From an uncultured Bacilli bacterium (GTDB lineage Bacteria; Bacillota_I; Bacilli_A; RF39; UBA660), in contig CALVPE010000025.1 in the NCBI GenBank assembly GCA_944350485.1, positions 1-36,355 of the forward strand: a DNA stretch of 36,355 nucleotides. Reading direction: 5' to 3'. Below the pieces are notes generated by a model. It did no database searches and was not told where the DNA came from. It worked only from the letters and a program-made list of their open reading frames with translations. Position numbers and translations under genes: made by a program. Positions 24,371 to 32,851 of the stretch are shown piece after piece. Numbering within the stretch: position 1 is the stretch's first letter; each line of letters begins with the position of its first letter.

Positions 24371-26152
24371 ATGTGTGGAATTATGGGATATAATGGTCGT
24401 GAAAATGCCATTCCTATCGTTATAAAGGGGTTAAAAAATTTAGAATATCGAGGCTATGATTCTAGTGGTATAGCTTATTTTAAAGATAAAATGATTAAAA
24501 TTATAAAAGAAAAAGGGAGAATAATTGAACTTGAAAAATTATTGACTTCTGATAAAACTAATGTTTGTATAGGTCATACTAGATGGGCAACGCATGGAAA
24601 ACCTAGCCAGGTTAATTCGCATCCTCATATAGTAGGAGGTGTTACTTTAGTTCATAACGGAATAATTGAAAATTATCATACTTTAAAAGAAGACTTAATG
24701 CAAAAAGGTTATAGTTTTAAAAGTGAAACCGATACTGAAGTTGCAGCTGCCTTAATAGATAGTTTATTATCTGAAAGTAAAAATAAAATTGAACTTTTAG
24801 AAAAAACTCGAAAAATTTTAAAAGGTAGTTATGCATTTTTAATTTTATTTGCCGATGAAAAGGAGACAATGTATGCTCTTCGTGAAGGTAGTCCTTTAAT
24901 CGTTGCAACTAACGAAACAGGTAATTTTGTAGCATCTGATATTCCGGCTATTTTAGAATATACTAAAAATTATTATTTACTAGATAAAGAAATTGCTGTT
25001 ATTCAAAAAAATGATGTTAAATTTTATCTAAATAATCAAGAAGTAAAAAAAGAATTATTAACTTTTAATCATGATTTAGTCAGTGCTAAAAAGGATGGAT
25101 ATCAACATTTCATGTTAAAAGAAATTCATGAAGAACCAGTTTTAGTTAAGAATTTTCTTGATTATTACTTAAATAATTTTGATTTAATTCCAGATATTAG
25201 TAAATATAATCGTATCTATATAGTAGCTTGTGGATCAGCTTATCATGCTGGTTTAATTGGATCTTATTTAATTGAAAAATATGGTGATTTAGAAGTTATT
25301 GTGGAAGTTGCTAGTGAATTTCGCTATCGGAAAACTTTTTTAGACAAAAATTCTTTAGTAATTTTAATATCTCAATCTGGTGAAACAGCTGATACTATTG
25401 CCTCTTTAAGAAAAGCTAAAGAATATCAAGCTAAGACTTTAGGAATAGTTAATGTGGTTGGTTCAACAATTGCTAGAGAAGTTGATCAAGTTATTTATAT
25501 TAATGCTGGTTGCGAAATAGCTGTTGCAACCACTAAAGCTTATACCTTACAAGTTTTAACTTTAAGTTTATTAGCTTATAAGATTGGTCTTATTAAGAAA
25601 ATTATTTCTTCTAAAGAAAAAGAAATAATTTTGAAAGATTATCAAGTTTTAGCTCAAGAAATTAAAAATTTAATTGAGTTTGATTATTTAAAATTTGCTA
25701 GAAAGATTAGTCAAGAAAAGGATGTTTTTTTTATTGGTAGATTGATAGATTATTATATTGCTTTAGAAGGATCTTTAAAATTAAAAGAAATTTCTTATAT
25801 TCATTCAGAAACCTATCCTGCTGGTGAACTTAAACATGGAACTATTTCTTTAATTGAAGAAAAGACACCGGTAATATCAATTTTAACAGATCAAACAATT
25901 TACGAAAAAACCATTAGCAATATTAAAGAAACAAAAGCAAGAGGAGCTTATAGTTTAGTCCTTAAACGAAAACAATTTTATCTTTCGAACGATATTTATG
26001 ATGACTTAATTGAAATACCTAATGCAACGGACTTAGTTTCCTGTATTTTAACCATTATACCTTTACAATTATTAGCTTATTATACAGCTTTAGAACTTGG
26101 TTATGATATTGATAAACCTCGAAATCTTGCTAAAAGTGTAACTGTTGAATAA
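24371..26152 (+). CDS. glmS: Glutamine--fructose-6-phosphate aminotransferase (isomerizing)
   Basis: 593-residue cytosolic enzyme making glucosamine-6-phosphate from fructose-6-phosphate and glutamine, the first step to UDP-GlcNAc and peptidoglycan. The class-II glutaminase domain starts MCGIMGYNGRENA with C2 as nucleophile and has RGYDSSGIA and TRWATHGKPSQVNSHPH. Two SIS sugar-isomerase domains follow, including VACGSAYHAG, LISQSGETADT and SETYPAGELKHGTISLIE, and the protein ends in the conserved LAKSVTVE. Normal length. AGAAGGAG lies before the ATG, and expression is under the upstream ribozyme. Closed by a 15-bp terminator hairpin. Confidence 0.98.
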   Translation: MCGIMGYNGRENAIPIVIKGLKNLEYRGYDSSGIAYFKDKMIKIIKEKGRIIELEKLLTSDKTNVCIGHTRWATHGKPSQVNSHPHIVGGVTLVHNGIIENYHTLKEDLMQKGYSFKSETDTEVAAALIDSLLSESKNKIELLEKTRKILKGSYAFLILFADEKETMYALREGSPLIVATNETGNFVASDIPAILEYTKNYYLLDKEIAVIQKNDVKFYLNNQEVKKELLTFNHDLVSAKKDGYQHFMLKEIHEEPVLVKNFLDYYLNNFDLIPDISKYNRIYIVACGSAYHAGLIGSYLIEKYGDLEVIVEVASEFRYRKTFLDKNSLVILISQSGETADTIASLRKAKEYQAKTLGIVNVVGSTIAREVDQVIYINAGCEIAVATTKAYTLQVLTLSLLAYKIGLIKKIISSKEKEIILKDYQVLAQEIKNLIEFDYLKFARKISQEKDVFFIGRLIDYYIALEGSLKLKEISYIHSETYPAGELKHGTISLIEEKTPVISILTDQTIYEKTISNIKETKARGAYSLVLKRKQFYLSNDIYDDLIEIPNATDLVSCILTIIPLQLLAYYTALELGYDIDKPRNLAKSVTVE

Positions 26153-26167
26153 AATTATTCTAAAATA

Positions 26168-26200
26168 AAAAAATTGGTATTAAAATAATATCAATTTTTT
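26168..26200. terminator. Bidirectional terminator after glmS
   Basis: 15-bp stem (26168-26182 with 26186-26200, one G-T pair) with an AAA loop; A-rich left flank and T-rich right arm. Between convergent genes. Confidence 0.85.
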
Positions 26201-26223
26201 AATAAAAATATTTTTTTTTATGC

Positions 26224-26529
26224 TCAAATTTTCTTTCTTTTGATAAAGATTCTAACAACATAAAACAAAAATATAGCCATTATAACAACATAAGTCCATA
26301 CTAAAATAGTATATAAATCATCTTTAGCATATTTTCCAATAATAGCAGGTATATTCTCTGGAAAATACTTAGTTATAAATGTTTTAATTTCTTTAACTGT
26401 ATTATATTTTATAAAGGTTAATATTCTTAAAAAAATATCACATATTGCAATAAAGAAAACAACATTAGAAAATCTTTTAAAGAAAATAATAACAATTACT
26501 AATAAAGCTAAAAATATTATAGCATCCAC
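26224..26529 (-). CDS. Small membrane protein, unknown
   Basis: 101 residues with three probable membrane segments: residues 3-17, 23-40 and about 72-94. The basic end FIKRKKI suggests a cytoplasmic C-terminus. AGGAAGTGA lies upstream of the ATG, and a well-formed promoter is at 26561-26589, so it is expressed alone. No family recognised and no polar catalytic residues stand out. Intact and separate from neighbours on both sides by terminator and divergent promoter. Confidence 0.7.
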   Translation of the reverse strand: MDAIIFLALLVIVIIFFKRFSNVVFFIAICDIFLRILTFIKYNTVKEIKTFITKYFPENIPAIIGKYAKDDLYTILVWTYVVIMAIFLFYVVRIFIKRKKI

Positions 26530-26560
26530 TTTTTCACTTCCTATCCTATATTCTATATTG

Positions 26561-26589
26561 ATTTTATCAAATTATAAAATATTTAGCAA
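26561..26589 (-). promoter_or_regulatory. Promoter of the small membrane protein
   Basis: Minus strand: TTGCTA (26584-26589), 17-bp spacer, TAAAAT (26561-26566) with TG one base upstream. Confidence 0.6.
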
Positions 26590-26654
26590 TTAAATTTCTT
26601 TAATTTTATTTAAAAAAATAGATTGTAAAGTTTAAAAAATCATTTTTAAAGGAC

Positions 26655-26683
26655 TTTACTTTAGAAAGACTATATTATATAAT
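26655..26683 (+). promoter_or_regulatory. Promoter of the VUT-family transporter
   Basis: TTTACT (26655-26660), 17-bp spacer, TATAAT (26678-26683). Confidence 0.55.
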
Positions 26684-26706
26684 TGAAATATAATAAGGAG
26701 GAATGC

Positions 26707-27588
26707 ATGAGTAAAGAATTTAAGAAAGCGTTTTTTACAAGCTTATTGGCAGTTTTGTTAGTTGTTTCAAATTTAATAGGATTAAAGTTAACAAATTTTT
26801 TAGATTTAACTATTTCGGTTAATTTTTTAACTTATCCTTTTACATTTTTATGTACTTTAATAATTTTCAATTTAAGTGGTAAGAAATCAGCTTTTCAAAG
26901 TGTGTTAATAGCAGCACTTATTCAAATTTTTATAACAATTAGCTATACTTTGGCTATTAGTTTAGGTAATCAATCAGTTATGCCAGATATGTCTTTATAT
27001 GTTAATGAGTTATTTAAAGTTAAAGAATTAAATATTTTAGCATCATTAGTAGCTTTTTTAGCATCACATTATGTTCTTATTTATATCTATGATAATTTCA
27101 AAAAATATGGTAAAGAGTTGTTTGGAATAGTTATTGGTTTATTAGCTGCTTTATTTTTAGATGCAACTATTTATACAATAGTTACTTTAAGTAGTTATGA
27201 TCTTATGTTTATTATTAATATGCTTTTAAGTAATATTATTGTTTCTATTATGATGTTAATTTGCATTACGATTTTATTCTATCTTTTAAAAGAAAAAGAA
27301 CAGGAAGCTGTAACTATTGAAAGTATGAATATAAAAGTAACACCTGAAAAAGATAATGACAAAGCTATTGAAGAATTGATAAGTGATAATAATTTAAAAA
27401 TTACAAAAAAAACTAATCAAACTGTTAAAAGTAAAACTAAAAATCGAAATAAAGTTTATCAAAATACTAAAAAAGCAACAACTAAAACTAATAAAAATAC
27501 TAAATCATCTAAAACAAAAAGTCTTGATCAAAAAAATAATCAAAGCAAAAAAAGTCAAACAACAGTCAATAAAATTAATAAAAAGTAA
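26707..27588 (+). CDS. VUT/YhhQ-family transporter (probable queuosine-precursor uptake) with basic tail
   Basis: 293 residues from ATG 26707, chosen for AAGGAGG at 26695-26701; an in-frame ATG at 26683 overlaps the -10 box. About six membrane helices in residues 8-197, starting SLLAVLLVVSNLIGLKLTNF and YPFTFLCTLIIF, as in the Vut_1 (YhhQ) family of 7-deazapurine precursor transporters. The charged positions typical of YhhQ are only partly kept, so the substrate is uncertain. After residue about 200 an unusual hydrophilic tail follows: first acidic, then about 65 residues rich in Lys, Thr, Asn and Ser, ending VNKINKK. That tail is not part of the family and may contact nucleic acid or membrane lipids (inference). 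Confidence 0.7.
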   Translation: MSKEFKKAFFTSLLAVLLVVSNLIGLKLTNFLDLTISVNFLTYPFTFLCTLIIFNLSGKKSAFQSVLIAALIQIFITISYTLAISLGNQSVMPDMSLYVNELFKVKELNILASLVAFLASHYVLIYIYDNFKKYGKELFGIVIGLLAALFLDATIYTIVTLSSYDLMFIINMLLSNIIVSIMMLICITILFYLLKEKEQEAVTIESMNIKVTPEKDNDKAIEELISDNNLKITKKTNQTVKSKTKNRNKVYQNTKKATTKTNKNTKSSKTKSLDQKNNQSKKSQTTVNKINKK

Positions 27589-27605
27589 AAAATATGTTAA
27601 AAGTG

Positions 27606-27634
27606 TTGATTTACGAAAAAAATTATGATAATTT
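27606..27634 (+). promoter_or_regulatory. HU promoter
   Basis: TTGATT (27606-27611), 17-bp spacer, TAATTT (27629-27634) with TG one base upstream. The leader is about 50 bases, ending in AAAGGAGG. Confidence 0.6.
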
Positions 27635-27688
27635 GTATATGTAAGCATGGTAAAAGTGCTTAGTATTCACTAATAAAGGAGGAACATA

Positions 27689-27961
27689 ATGAAAAAAGTT
27701 GAATTAGTAGAAACTGTTGCAACAAATGCAGGATTAACAAAAGCTGATGCTTTAAAAGCTATTGATGCTACATTTGATGCAATTACAGAAGTTTTGAAGA
27801 AAGGTGATAAAGTAACTTTCGTTGGATTTGGAACTTTTGCTGTTTCTGAAAGAAATGCTCGTACAGGACGTAATCCACAAACTGGTGCACCAGTTGAGAT
27901 TCCTGCCCGTAAAGCTGTTGTTTTTAAAGCAGGCAATCAATTAAAGAAAACTCTAAACTAA
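27689..27961 (+). CDS. hup: HU family DNA-binding protein
   Basis: 90-residue nucleoid protein that bends DNA as a dimer. MKKVELVETVATNAGLTKADALKAIDA forms the helical dimer part. GDKVTFVGFGTFAVSERNARTGRNPQTG is the beta-arm region with the conserved GFGTF and RNPQTG intercalating loop, followed by PARKAVVFKAGNQLK. Length is standard. AAAGGAGG and clear promoter boxes indicate high expression. Its codons are slightly less AT-biased than neighbours, usual for highly expressed genes. A 14-bp terminator overlaps its stop codon, followed after 22 bases by the CCA enzyme gene. Confidence 0.98.
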   Translation: MKKVELVETVATNAGLTKADALKAIDATFDAITEVLKKGDKVTFVGFGTFAVSERNARTGRNPQTGAPVEIPARKAVVFKAGNQLKKTLN

Positions 27962-28006
27962 AAAGTTTAAATAAGGCTAGAAAGTTTTAAACTTTTTAGT
28001 TTTTTA
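27958..28006 (+). terminator. HU terminator overlapping its stop codon
   Basis: CTAAAAAGTTTAAA pairs perfectly with TTTAAACTTTTTAG (14 bp, 14-base loop), then T to 28006. The TAA stop is in the left arm. No separate promoter is seen before cca. Confidence 0.85.
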
Positions 28007-28028
28007 ATAAATTTTAAGAGGTGAAATT

Positions 28029-29168
28029 ATGAAAAAAATGAAAGAAACAGCTTTAGATCTTTTAAATATTATTGAAAATTCCGGTTATAAAGCTTATATT
28101 GTGGGTGGTTTTGTAAGAGATTACTTAATGGATATTAAATCAAGTGATATTGATATTACTACAAACGCAACTCCCAAAGATTTAACAAATTTATTTAAAA
28201 AATTAGAATTTTCAAAAAATATCAATGATGAAAATAGTTATGGGGCAGTTAGTATTTTTTATAAAAATATCTTATTTGAAGTAACAACTTTTCGAAAAGA
28301 ATTAGCTTATTTTGATAATCGTCATCCCTCTAAAATAATTTATGTTGATGATTTAGAAACAGATTTAAAAAGAAGAGATTTTACTATTAATACTATTTGT
28401 ATGAATAAAGAAGGTCAAATAATTGATTTATTAAATGGAAAATCTGATTTGAATAAAAAACTTATTAAAACTATTAATAATCCTTTTATAAGTTTTCAAG
28501 ATGATGCTTTAAGAATTTTAAGAGCTATTCGCTTTGCAACAACTTTAAATTTTAAATTAGATGAAGAAATTATTAAAGCTATTCAAGTATGTAAAAAGTA
28601 TTTAAAAAATATTTCTTATGAAAGAAAAAAAAGAGAACTTGATAAAATATTTGTTTCTTTAAATGCTGAGTTTGGTATTAAACTACTTCAAGAGTTAAAT
28701 TTAAGTGAAGTTTTAGAATTACCAAATCTTGAAAAAATTAAAGATTACTCTGATTTAATAGGAATTTGGTCGATTATAAACCCTAAACATTATAATTTTA
28801 CTAAAAATGAAAAAGAATTAATTAAAAAAGTTAATTTAGCTTTAGAATTAGATAATCTGAATCCTTTAGTTTTATATAAATATGGTCTATATGTTAATAC
28901 TTTAGCAGGTGTTAATAAAGGTTATACTAAAAAAGATATAGTTGAGGCTTTTCATAATTTACCAATTAAATCAAGAAGTGATATTAATATTAAACCAGAA
29001 GAAATTTGCAAGTTATTGAATGTGCAGCCATCATCTCTTTTAAAAACAATTTTAAATAAATTAGAAATCGAAATATTAAATGGTAATTTGCAAAATAGTA
29101 GTAGTTTTTTAGAAGAATACATTTTAAATAACTTTAAAAATTATGAAAAATATGTTATTATGAAATAG
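28029..29168 (+). CDS. cca: CCA tRNA nucleotidyltransferase (class II)
   Basis: 379-residue enzyme that builds or repairs the 3'-CCA end of tRNAs. The N-terminal nucleotidyltransferase head has IVGGFVRD (24-31) with the GG-R-D motif and the metal-binding D40-I-D42. Then follow the LKRRDFTINTI flexible-loop motif, the nucleotide-selecting neck (DDALRILRAIRFATTLNFKLDEE), and an all-alpha body and tail. Poly(A) polymerase is the alternative in this superfamily, but without a second homologue in view, CCA addition is the safer call. AAGAGGTG lies before the ATG. Preceded by the HU terminator with no obvious promoter of its own, so readthrough may set its level. The next gene follows at 15 bases. 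Confidence 0.93.
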   Translation: MKKMKETALDLLNIIENSGYKAYIVGGFVRDYLMDIKSSDIDITTNATPKDLTNLFKKLEFSKNINDENSYGAVSIFYKNILFEVTTFRKELAYFDNRHPSKIIYVDDLETDLKRRDFTINTICMNKEGQIIDLLNGKSDLNKKLIKTINNPFISFQDDALRILRAIRFATTLNFKLDEEIIKAIQVCKKYLKNISYERKKRELDKIFVSLNAEFGIKLLQELNLSEVLELPNLEKIKDYSDLIGIWSIINPKHYNFTKNEKELIKKVNLALELDNLNPLVLYKYGLYVNTLAGVNKGYTKKDIVEAFHNLPIKSRSDINIKPEEICKLLNVQPSSLLKTILNKLEIEILNGNLQNSSSFLEEYILNNFKNYEKYVIMK

Positions 29169-29183
29169 AAAATAGGAGGTTAG

Positions 29184-29639
29184 ATGAAAAAATTACTTTG
29201 CTATTTAGGAATACTAGGATTAGTTTTTTTGCTTTTTTTACCACCTGCTTTAAGAATTTTTATGAATGATCAAGATGAAAAAGATGAAGAAATTATTAAA
29301 AGTGCAATTTTAATGTGTCAAAATAACGGTTATGTAACAAGCACCTATTATGAAAATAATAAAATTAATATGATTATTTTGAGAAAAGTATTACTAAGTT
29401 CGGAAGAAAGTGAAACAAAAAATGAAGTTGAATCAATTTCAGATTTAGATAATTTACTCGATACCTTAAAAGATCAATCAACTTTAACTTATAAAGAATT
29501 AGAAAATGCTAAAGTGTTGCAAATTGATTTTAGTATTTATGATCATAAAGATTTGGATTTACATTTAATTAATAATCCAATCGAGGCTCAAAAAGCTTAT
29601 TATGAAAGTCAAGGTTTAATTTGCAATATTCAAGAATAA
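29184..29639 (+). CDS. Anchored or secreted small protein, unknown
   Basis: 151 residues. The N-terminal hydrophobic stretch (residues 4-26, LLCYLGILGLVFLLFLPPALRIF) is a signal anchor; the remainder is acidic, with two Cys (residues 45 and 147) that could form a disulphide outside. No family recognised. AATAGGAGG gives a strong ribosome site 15 bases after cca, so it is in the same operon. Its stop codon touches the stop codon of the opposite-strand gerKB; the only terminator seen for this strand lies inside that gene (29678-29718). Confidence 0.7.
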   Translation: MKKLLCYLGILGLVFLLFLPPALRIFMNDQDEKDEEIIKSAILMCQNNGYVTSTYYENNKINMIILRKVLLSSEESETKNEVESISDLDNLLDTLKDQSTLTYKELENAKVLQIDFSIYDHKDLDLHLINNPIEAQKAYYESQGLICNIQE

Positions 29640-30497
29640 TTAAAAAATTAAAACACTAGTTATAAAAATAAAAATTGAAAGAATAAGAAAAACTAATCTT
29701 GGAACCTTATTCTTTTTTAATGTCTTTATCTCTCTTTTTAACTCATAATACATTAAAAGAAATAAATAATAAAAACAAAATAAATAATTAAAAGCAAAAA
29801 TAATTTCAATTCTATCAATAAAATTGATTAAATTAATCTTTTTATAAATAATTAAATAAGGATACTTATAAATATCTACTAAAGTTTTGCTTAAAATTCC
29901 AACTACAAAGAAATAAAAACTTAAATTAAGAAAATTACTAATCATTAAATCTTGAAAAGAAAATTTAGCTTTACTTGGTAGATAAAGAAGACTATATAAA
30001 TAAAACATTAAAAAAGTATAATAAAAGGTTTCAAAAACTAAATTATTACTTTTAAAAATACCTAAATTAAAATTATTAAAATCTAAATAAAAACTAGTTA
30101 AAATAAGCCCAATTATAAATATAAAAAGAAGAAAATAAGAAGATAATAAAATAACTTTAATAATGGTATGATAACCTTTAATAACTAAAAAATAAGAACT
30201 TATTAATAAAGCTAAACTTATTAAAATAGTTGAATAATTTCTTAGCATATTAAAGCTAATAAAAGAAGTTAATTTATTTAAGTAAATAATTAAAAAAAGA
30301 AAAGATAAAAGAAAAATTAAAAACTTACTAACTTTATTATTTAAAAAATTGATTTTTTCATTTAATTTAATAATTAAAAAGTTTAAAAAACTTCCCAAAA
30401 TAATTGCAAGAGGTGAAAAACTATTAAAATTTAAAAGAAAGATAGCCAAGCTTAAAATAAAATAAGTGATATTAACTTCAATTTTTTTAGTTTTCAT
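29640..30497 (-). CDS. gerKB: Spore germination permease, GerAB/GerKB family (short)
   Basis: 285-residue APC-superfamily membrane subunit of a germinant receptor in the spore inner membrane. About eight to nine hydrophobic helices are visible (for example ITYFILSLAIFLLNF, ILISLALLISSYFLV and FLILSIFIFITSVLI at the C-terminus). B subunits usually have about 360 residues and ten helices; this one appears to lack part of the N-terminal bundle. Identity rests on membrane topology and on its place after the clear A and C subunits. GAGGT lies before the ATG, and it overlaps gerKC by 11 bases. Order A-C-B matches the Bacillus gerK operon. Divergent, so germinant unknown. Confidence 0.85.
   Translation of the reverse strand: MKTKKIEVNITYFILSLAIFLLNFNSFSPLAIILGSFLNFLIIKLNEKINFLNNKVSKFLIFLLSFLFLIIYLNKLTSFISFNMLRNYSTILISLALLISSYFLVIKGYHTIIKVILLSSYFLLFIFIIGLILTSFYLDFNNFNLGIFKSNNLVFETFYYTFLMFYLYSLLYLPSKAKFSFQDLMISNFLNLSFYFFVVGILSKTLVDIYKYPYLIIYKKINLINFIDRIEIIFAFNYLFCFYYLFLLMYYELKREIKTLKKNKVPRLVFLILSIFIFITSVLIF
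29678..29718 (+). terminator. Plus-strand terminator embedded in gerKB
   Basis: AAAGAATAAG (29678-29687) pairs perfectly with CTTATTCTTT (29706-29715) around an 18-base loop, followed by T. It would end the cca operon transcript inside the opposite-strand gerKB coding region. Confidence 0.65.
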
Positions 30498-31386
30498 AAT
30501 TACCTCGCAAAGTATTTTTAATTATTATTTTTTGATTACTTAATTTACCTAAATTATCTTTTAAGAAATTAGTAAAATGTTGATTAATTTCTTTTTTGTT
30601 TAAATTACAATCATTAGTTATAATATTAATTTCATTAGTAATAATTAATTCTTTTCTAAAAGTATAAGCATTAGCTTTTAAAACTTTTAAAGAAATAAAT
30701 TTATTTGGTTCACATAAAAAATCATAATGATAAGTTTGAATATTATTTTCTAAATAGTTATAAAATAAAGGTTCTTGATTATTTAAATCTTGATAGTGAT
30801 TGTTTTTAAATAATTTAACATTTTTAACTTTAAGAGCATTATCGTAAATAATATTAGTTAAATAAAGAGGTTTATTTTCATAATAATTTTTAATTAAATC
30901 ATACATTGTTGTATAAGTAACTAAACTAGTTTCTTGGTAATTTATTTTAACTAGATTATTTATTTCTTGAAATTTAGCTTGTTCAAAAATAGTTTTTAAA
31001 TCATTTGCAAAACAGACTAAAAAATCTTCTCTTGTATCTTGATTATTGACAAAGAATTTAATAATATTTTCAAATTCCTTAGTTTTAATAGTTTCATTTA
31101 CTAATAAAAGATTTAAATGGGATAAATAAATTTTTTTATTTAAAGAAAGACGCAGATTATTAAAAGCATCTTTAAGATTTTCACCTTCTGATTGAATTAC
31201 TTTTATTTGTGGCTCTTTTGTTTCTTGATTTAAAGAGTTAATTAAAGAAATATAGATATGATAATTATCATTTATTTTTTCAATTCCAATTGCATTGATA
31301 ATAGATAGATCATTTAGTTCAAGATAAGATTTACAACCGGTTATTAAAAAGATTAGTAGTAATAAAAGATAAATAATTTTTTTCAT
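30487..31386 (-). CDS. gerKC: Spore germination lipoprotein, GerAC/GerKC family
   Basis: 299-residue lipoprotein subunit of the germinant receptor. A type-II signal peptide ends in the lipobox LITGC (Cys at residue 18). LELNDLSIINAIGIEK, YHIYISLIN and HLNLLLVNETI match the Ger(x)C N-terminal domain, and the terminal part fits the second domain (FTNFLKDNLGKL). The family usually has 370-400 residues; this copy is shorter, mainly in the middle. The start overlaps the gerKA stop as ATGA, indicating translational coupling; its end overlaps gerKB by 11 bases. Confidence 0.92.
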   Translation of the reverse strand: MKKIIYLLLLLIFLITGCKSYLELNDLSIINAIGIEKINDNYHIYISLINSLNQETKEPQIKVIQSEGENLKDAFNNLRLSLNKKIYLSHLNLLLVNETIKTKEFENIIKFFVNNQDTREDFLVCFANDLKTIFEQAKFQEINNLVKINYQETSLVTYTTMYDLIKNYYENKPLYLTNIIYDNALKVKNVKLFKNNHYQDLNNQEPLFYNYLENNIQTYHYDFLCEPNKFISLKVLKANAYTFRKELIITNEINIITNDCNLNKKEINQHFTNFLKDNLGKLSNQKIIIKNTLRGNYEN

Positions 31387-32825
31387 TTTTCCCTCACTTT
31401 GTTAAAACTTAATAAAGGATTACGTTTTTTTGTTTTTGAATTCATTTTAATAAAACTATCTTTTAATTCATAAGTGTTAAGAGGAGCTAAAGGATATAAA
31501 TAGTCAATTCCTTGGCTTTTTAAAGAGGCTAGGTTAGTGAGCATTAAAATAGCTCCTAAAAAAATTCCAAAACTTCCCATAAAACTAGCTAAAATAATTA
31601 ATAAGAAACGATACCATCTAATAGAGTTTACTGCTTCAATTGAGGGCATGATAAGACCACTAATAGCTGAAATAGCAACAACAATAATCATAATGGGTGA
31701 GACAATTCCAGCAGAAACAGCTGCATCTCCTAAAACTAAGCCTCCTAAAATAGAAACAGAACTTCCCATGGAAGATGGTATTTTAACATCACTTTCTCTT
31801 AAAATTTCAAAAGCAATAATCATTAAAATAACTTCAATAAAAGCAGGAAAAGGAACTAATAATCTTTGATTTTGAAAGCTTAATAATAAATTAATAGGAA
31901 TTGCTTCTGGATTATGAGTAGTAACACTTATATAAATACTTGGCAAAAAACAAGCAATTAAAAAAGCAATCAATCGAATAATTCTGATAAAAGTAATATT
32001 AATTGGTAACTGATAATAATCATCACTAGCATGAAAATAATCAATAAAAAAAGTTGGTAAAATTAAAACATCAGGACTATTGTCGGTTAAAAGAATAATT
32101 TTTCCTTCTAATAAAGACTGACTTGCTAAATCAGGTCTTTCAGTTGTTTTAATATTTGGAAATAAGCTTGGTTTAGGATTTAAATATTTTTTTAAATAAC
32201 CGCTATCAATAATACCATCAATATTTATTTTAGTAAGCTTTTGACAAATTTCTTTAACTAAGTTTGATTTTACAACCCCTTTTAAAAACAAAACTCCAAC
32301 TTTAGTCTTTGTATATTTTCCTAAATAAAAACTTTGAACGTGTAACTTAGTACTTTTAATCCGTCTTCTAATTAAACCAAGATTAGTATTATAATGCTCA
32401 ATGAAAGCATCTTTAGAACCAATAACAGTTTTTTCATAATCAGAAGTAGAAACACCCCTTGTTAAATTATTCCTTGTTTCAATACTTAAAAAATCTTTAT
32501 TATTAATAATTAAAATAGTAAAACCATTTAATAAATAAGTTTTCATCTCTTCATACGAATTAATTTTTTTAATACTATTAGCAGGTAAAAAATTATATAA
32601 ATAATCATACAAATCAAAACTATTCAAATTATCTAAAAAACTAATTTTTTTTAAAATAAAATCATTAATACTGCTACTACTTGTAATAGTTTCAATATTA
32701 ATTAAATCAATTTGATTATCATTTATTTTAATTGTTTTATAAACATAATCATCGGAATTATTAGTATCATTTTTAAGTCTTACAACATAATTATTTAACT
32801 TTCCTTTTTCTAAATTATTATTCAT
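31383..32825 (-). CDS. gerKA: Spore germination receptor subunit A, GerAA/GerKA family
   Basis: 480-residue membrane subunit. The soluble N-terminal part carries the conserved ESYNTNLGLIRRRIK-like segment (here EHYNTNLGLIRRRIKSTKL), GVVKSNLVKEI and SLFPNIKTTERPD. The membrane part includes FLPSIYISVTTHNPEAIP, PFPAFIEVILMIIAFEILRE and SSMGSSVSILGGLVLGDAAV, all diagnostic of GerA. The C-terminal tail with PLAPLNTYELKDSFIK is also typical. Length is normal, so the core subunit is complete even though its partners are short. AGGGAT lies before the ATG. First gene of the A-C-B operon; a possible forespore promoter lies at 32852-32876. Confidence 0.96.
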   Translation of the reverse strand: MNNNLEKGKLNNYVVRLKNDTNNSDDYVYKTIKINDNQIDLINIETITSSSSINDFILKKISFLDNLNSFDLYDYLYNFLPANSIKKINSYEEMKTYLLNGFTILIINNKDFLSIETRNNLTRGVSTSDYEKTVIGSKDAFIEHYNTNLGLIRRRIKSTKLHVQSFYLGKYTKTKVGVLFLKGVVKSNLVKEICQKLTKINIDGIIDSGYLKKYLNPKPSLFPNIKTTERPDLASQSLLEGKIILLTDNSPDVLILPTFFIDYFHASDDYYQLPINITFIRIIRLIAFLIACFLPSIYISVTTHNPEAIPINLLLSFQNQRLLVPFPAFIEVILMIIAFEILRESDVKIPSSMGSSVSILGGLVLGDAAVSAGIVSPIMIIVVAISAISGLIMPSIEAVNSIRWYRFLLIILASFMGSFGIFLGAILMLTNLASLKSQGIDYLYPLAPLNTYELKDSFIKMNSKTKKRNPLLSFNKVREK

Positions 32826-32851
32826 ATTATCCCTAATTTCTAATATTATTA

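Noticed and set aside
27670-27940. Minus-strand frames opposite the HU gene
   Set aside because: They are antisense to a definite HU gene; the open frames follow from its codon use.
31537-31869. 110-codon plus-strand frame opposite gerKA
   Set aside because: Lies entirely within the well-supported gerKA gene on the other strand, has no ribosome site and shows no family pattern.
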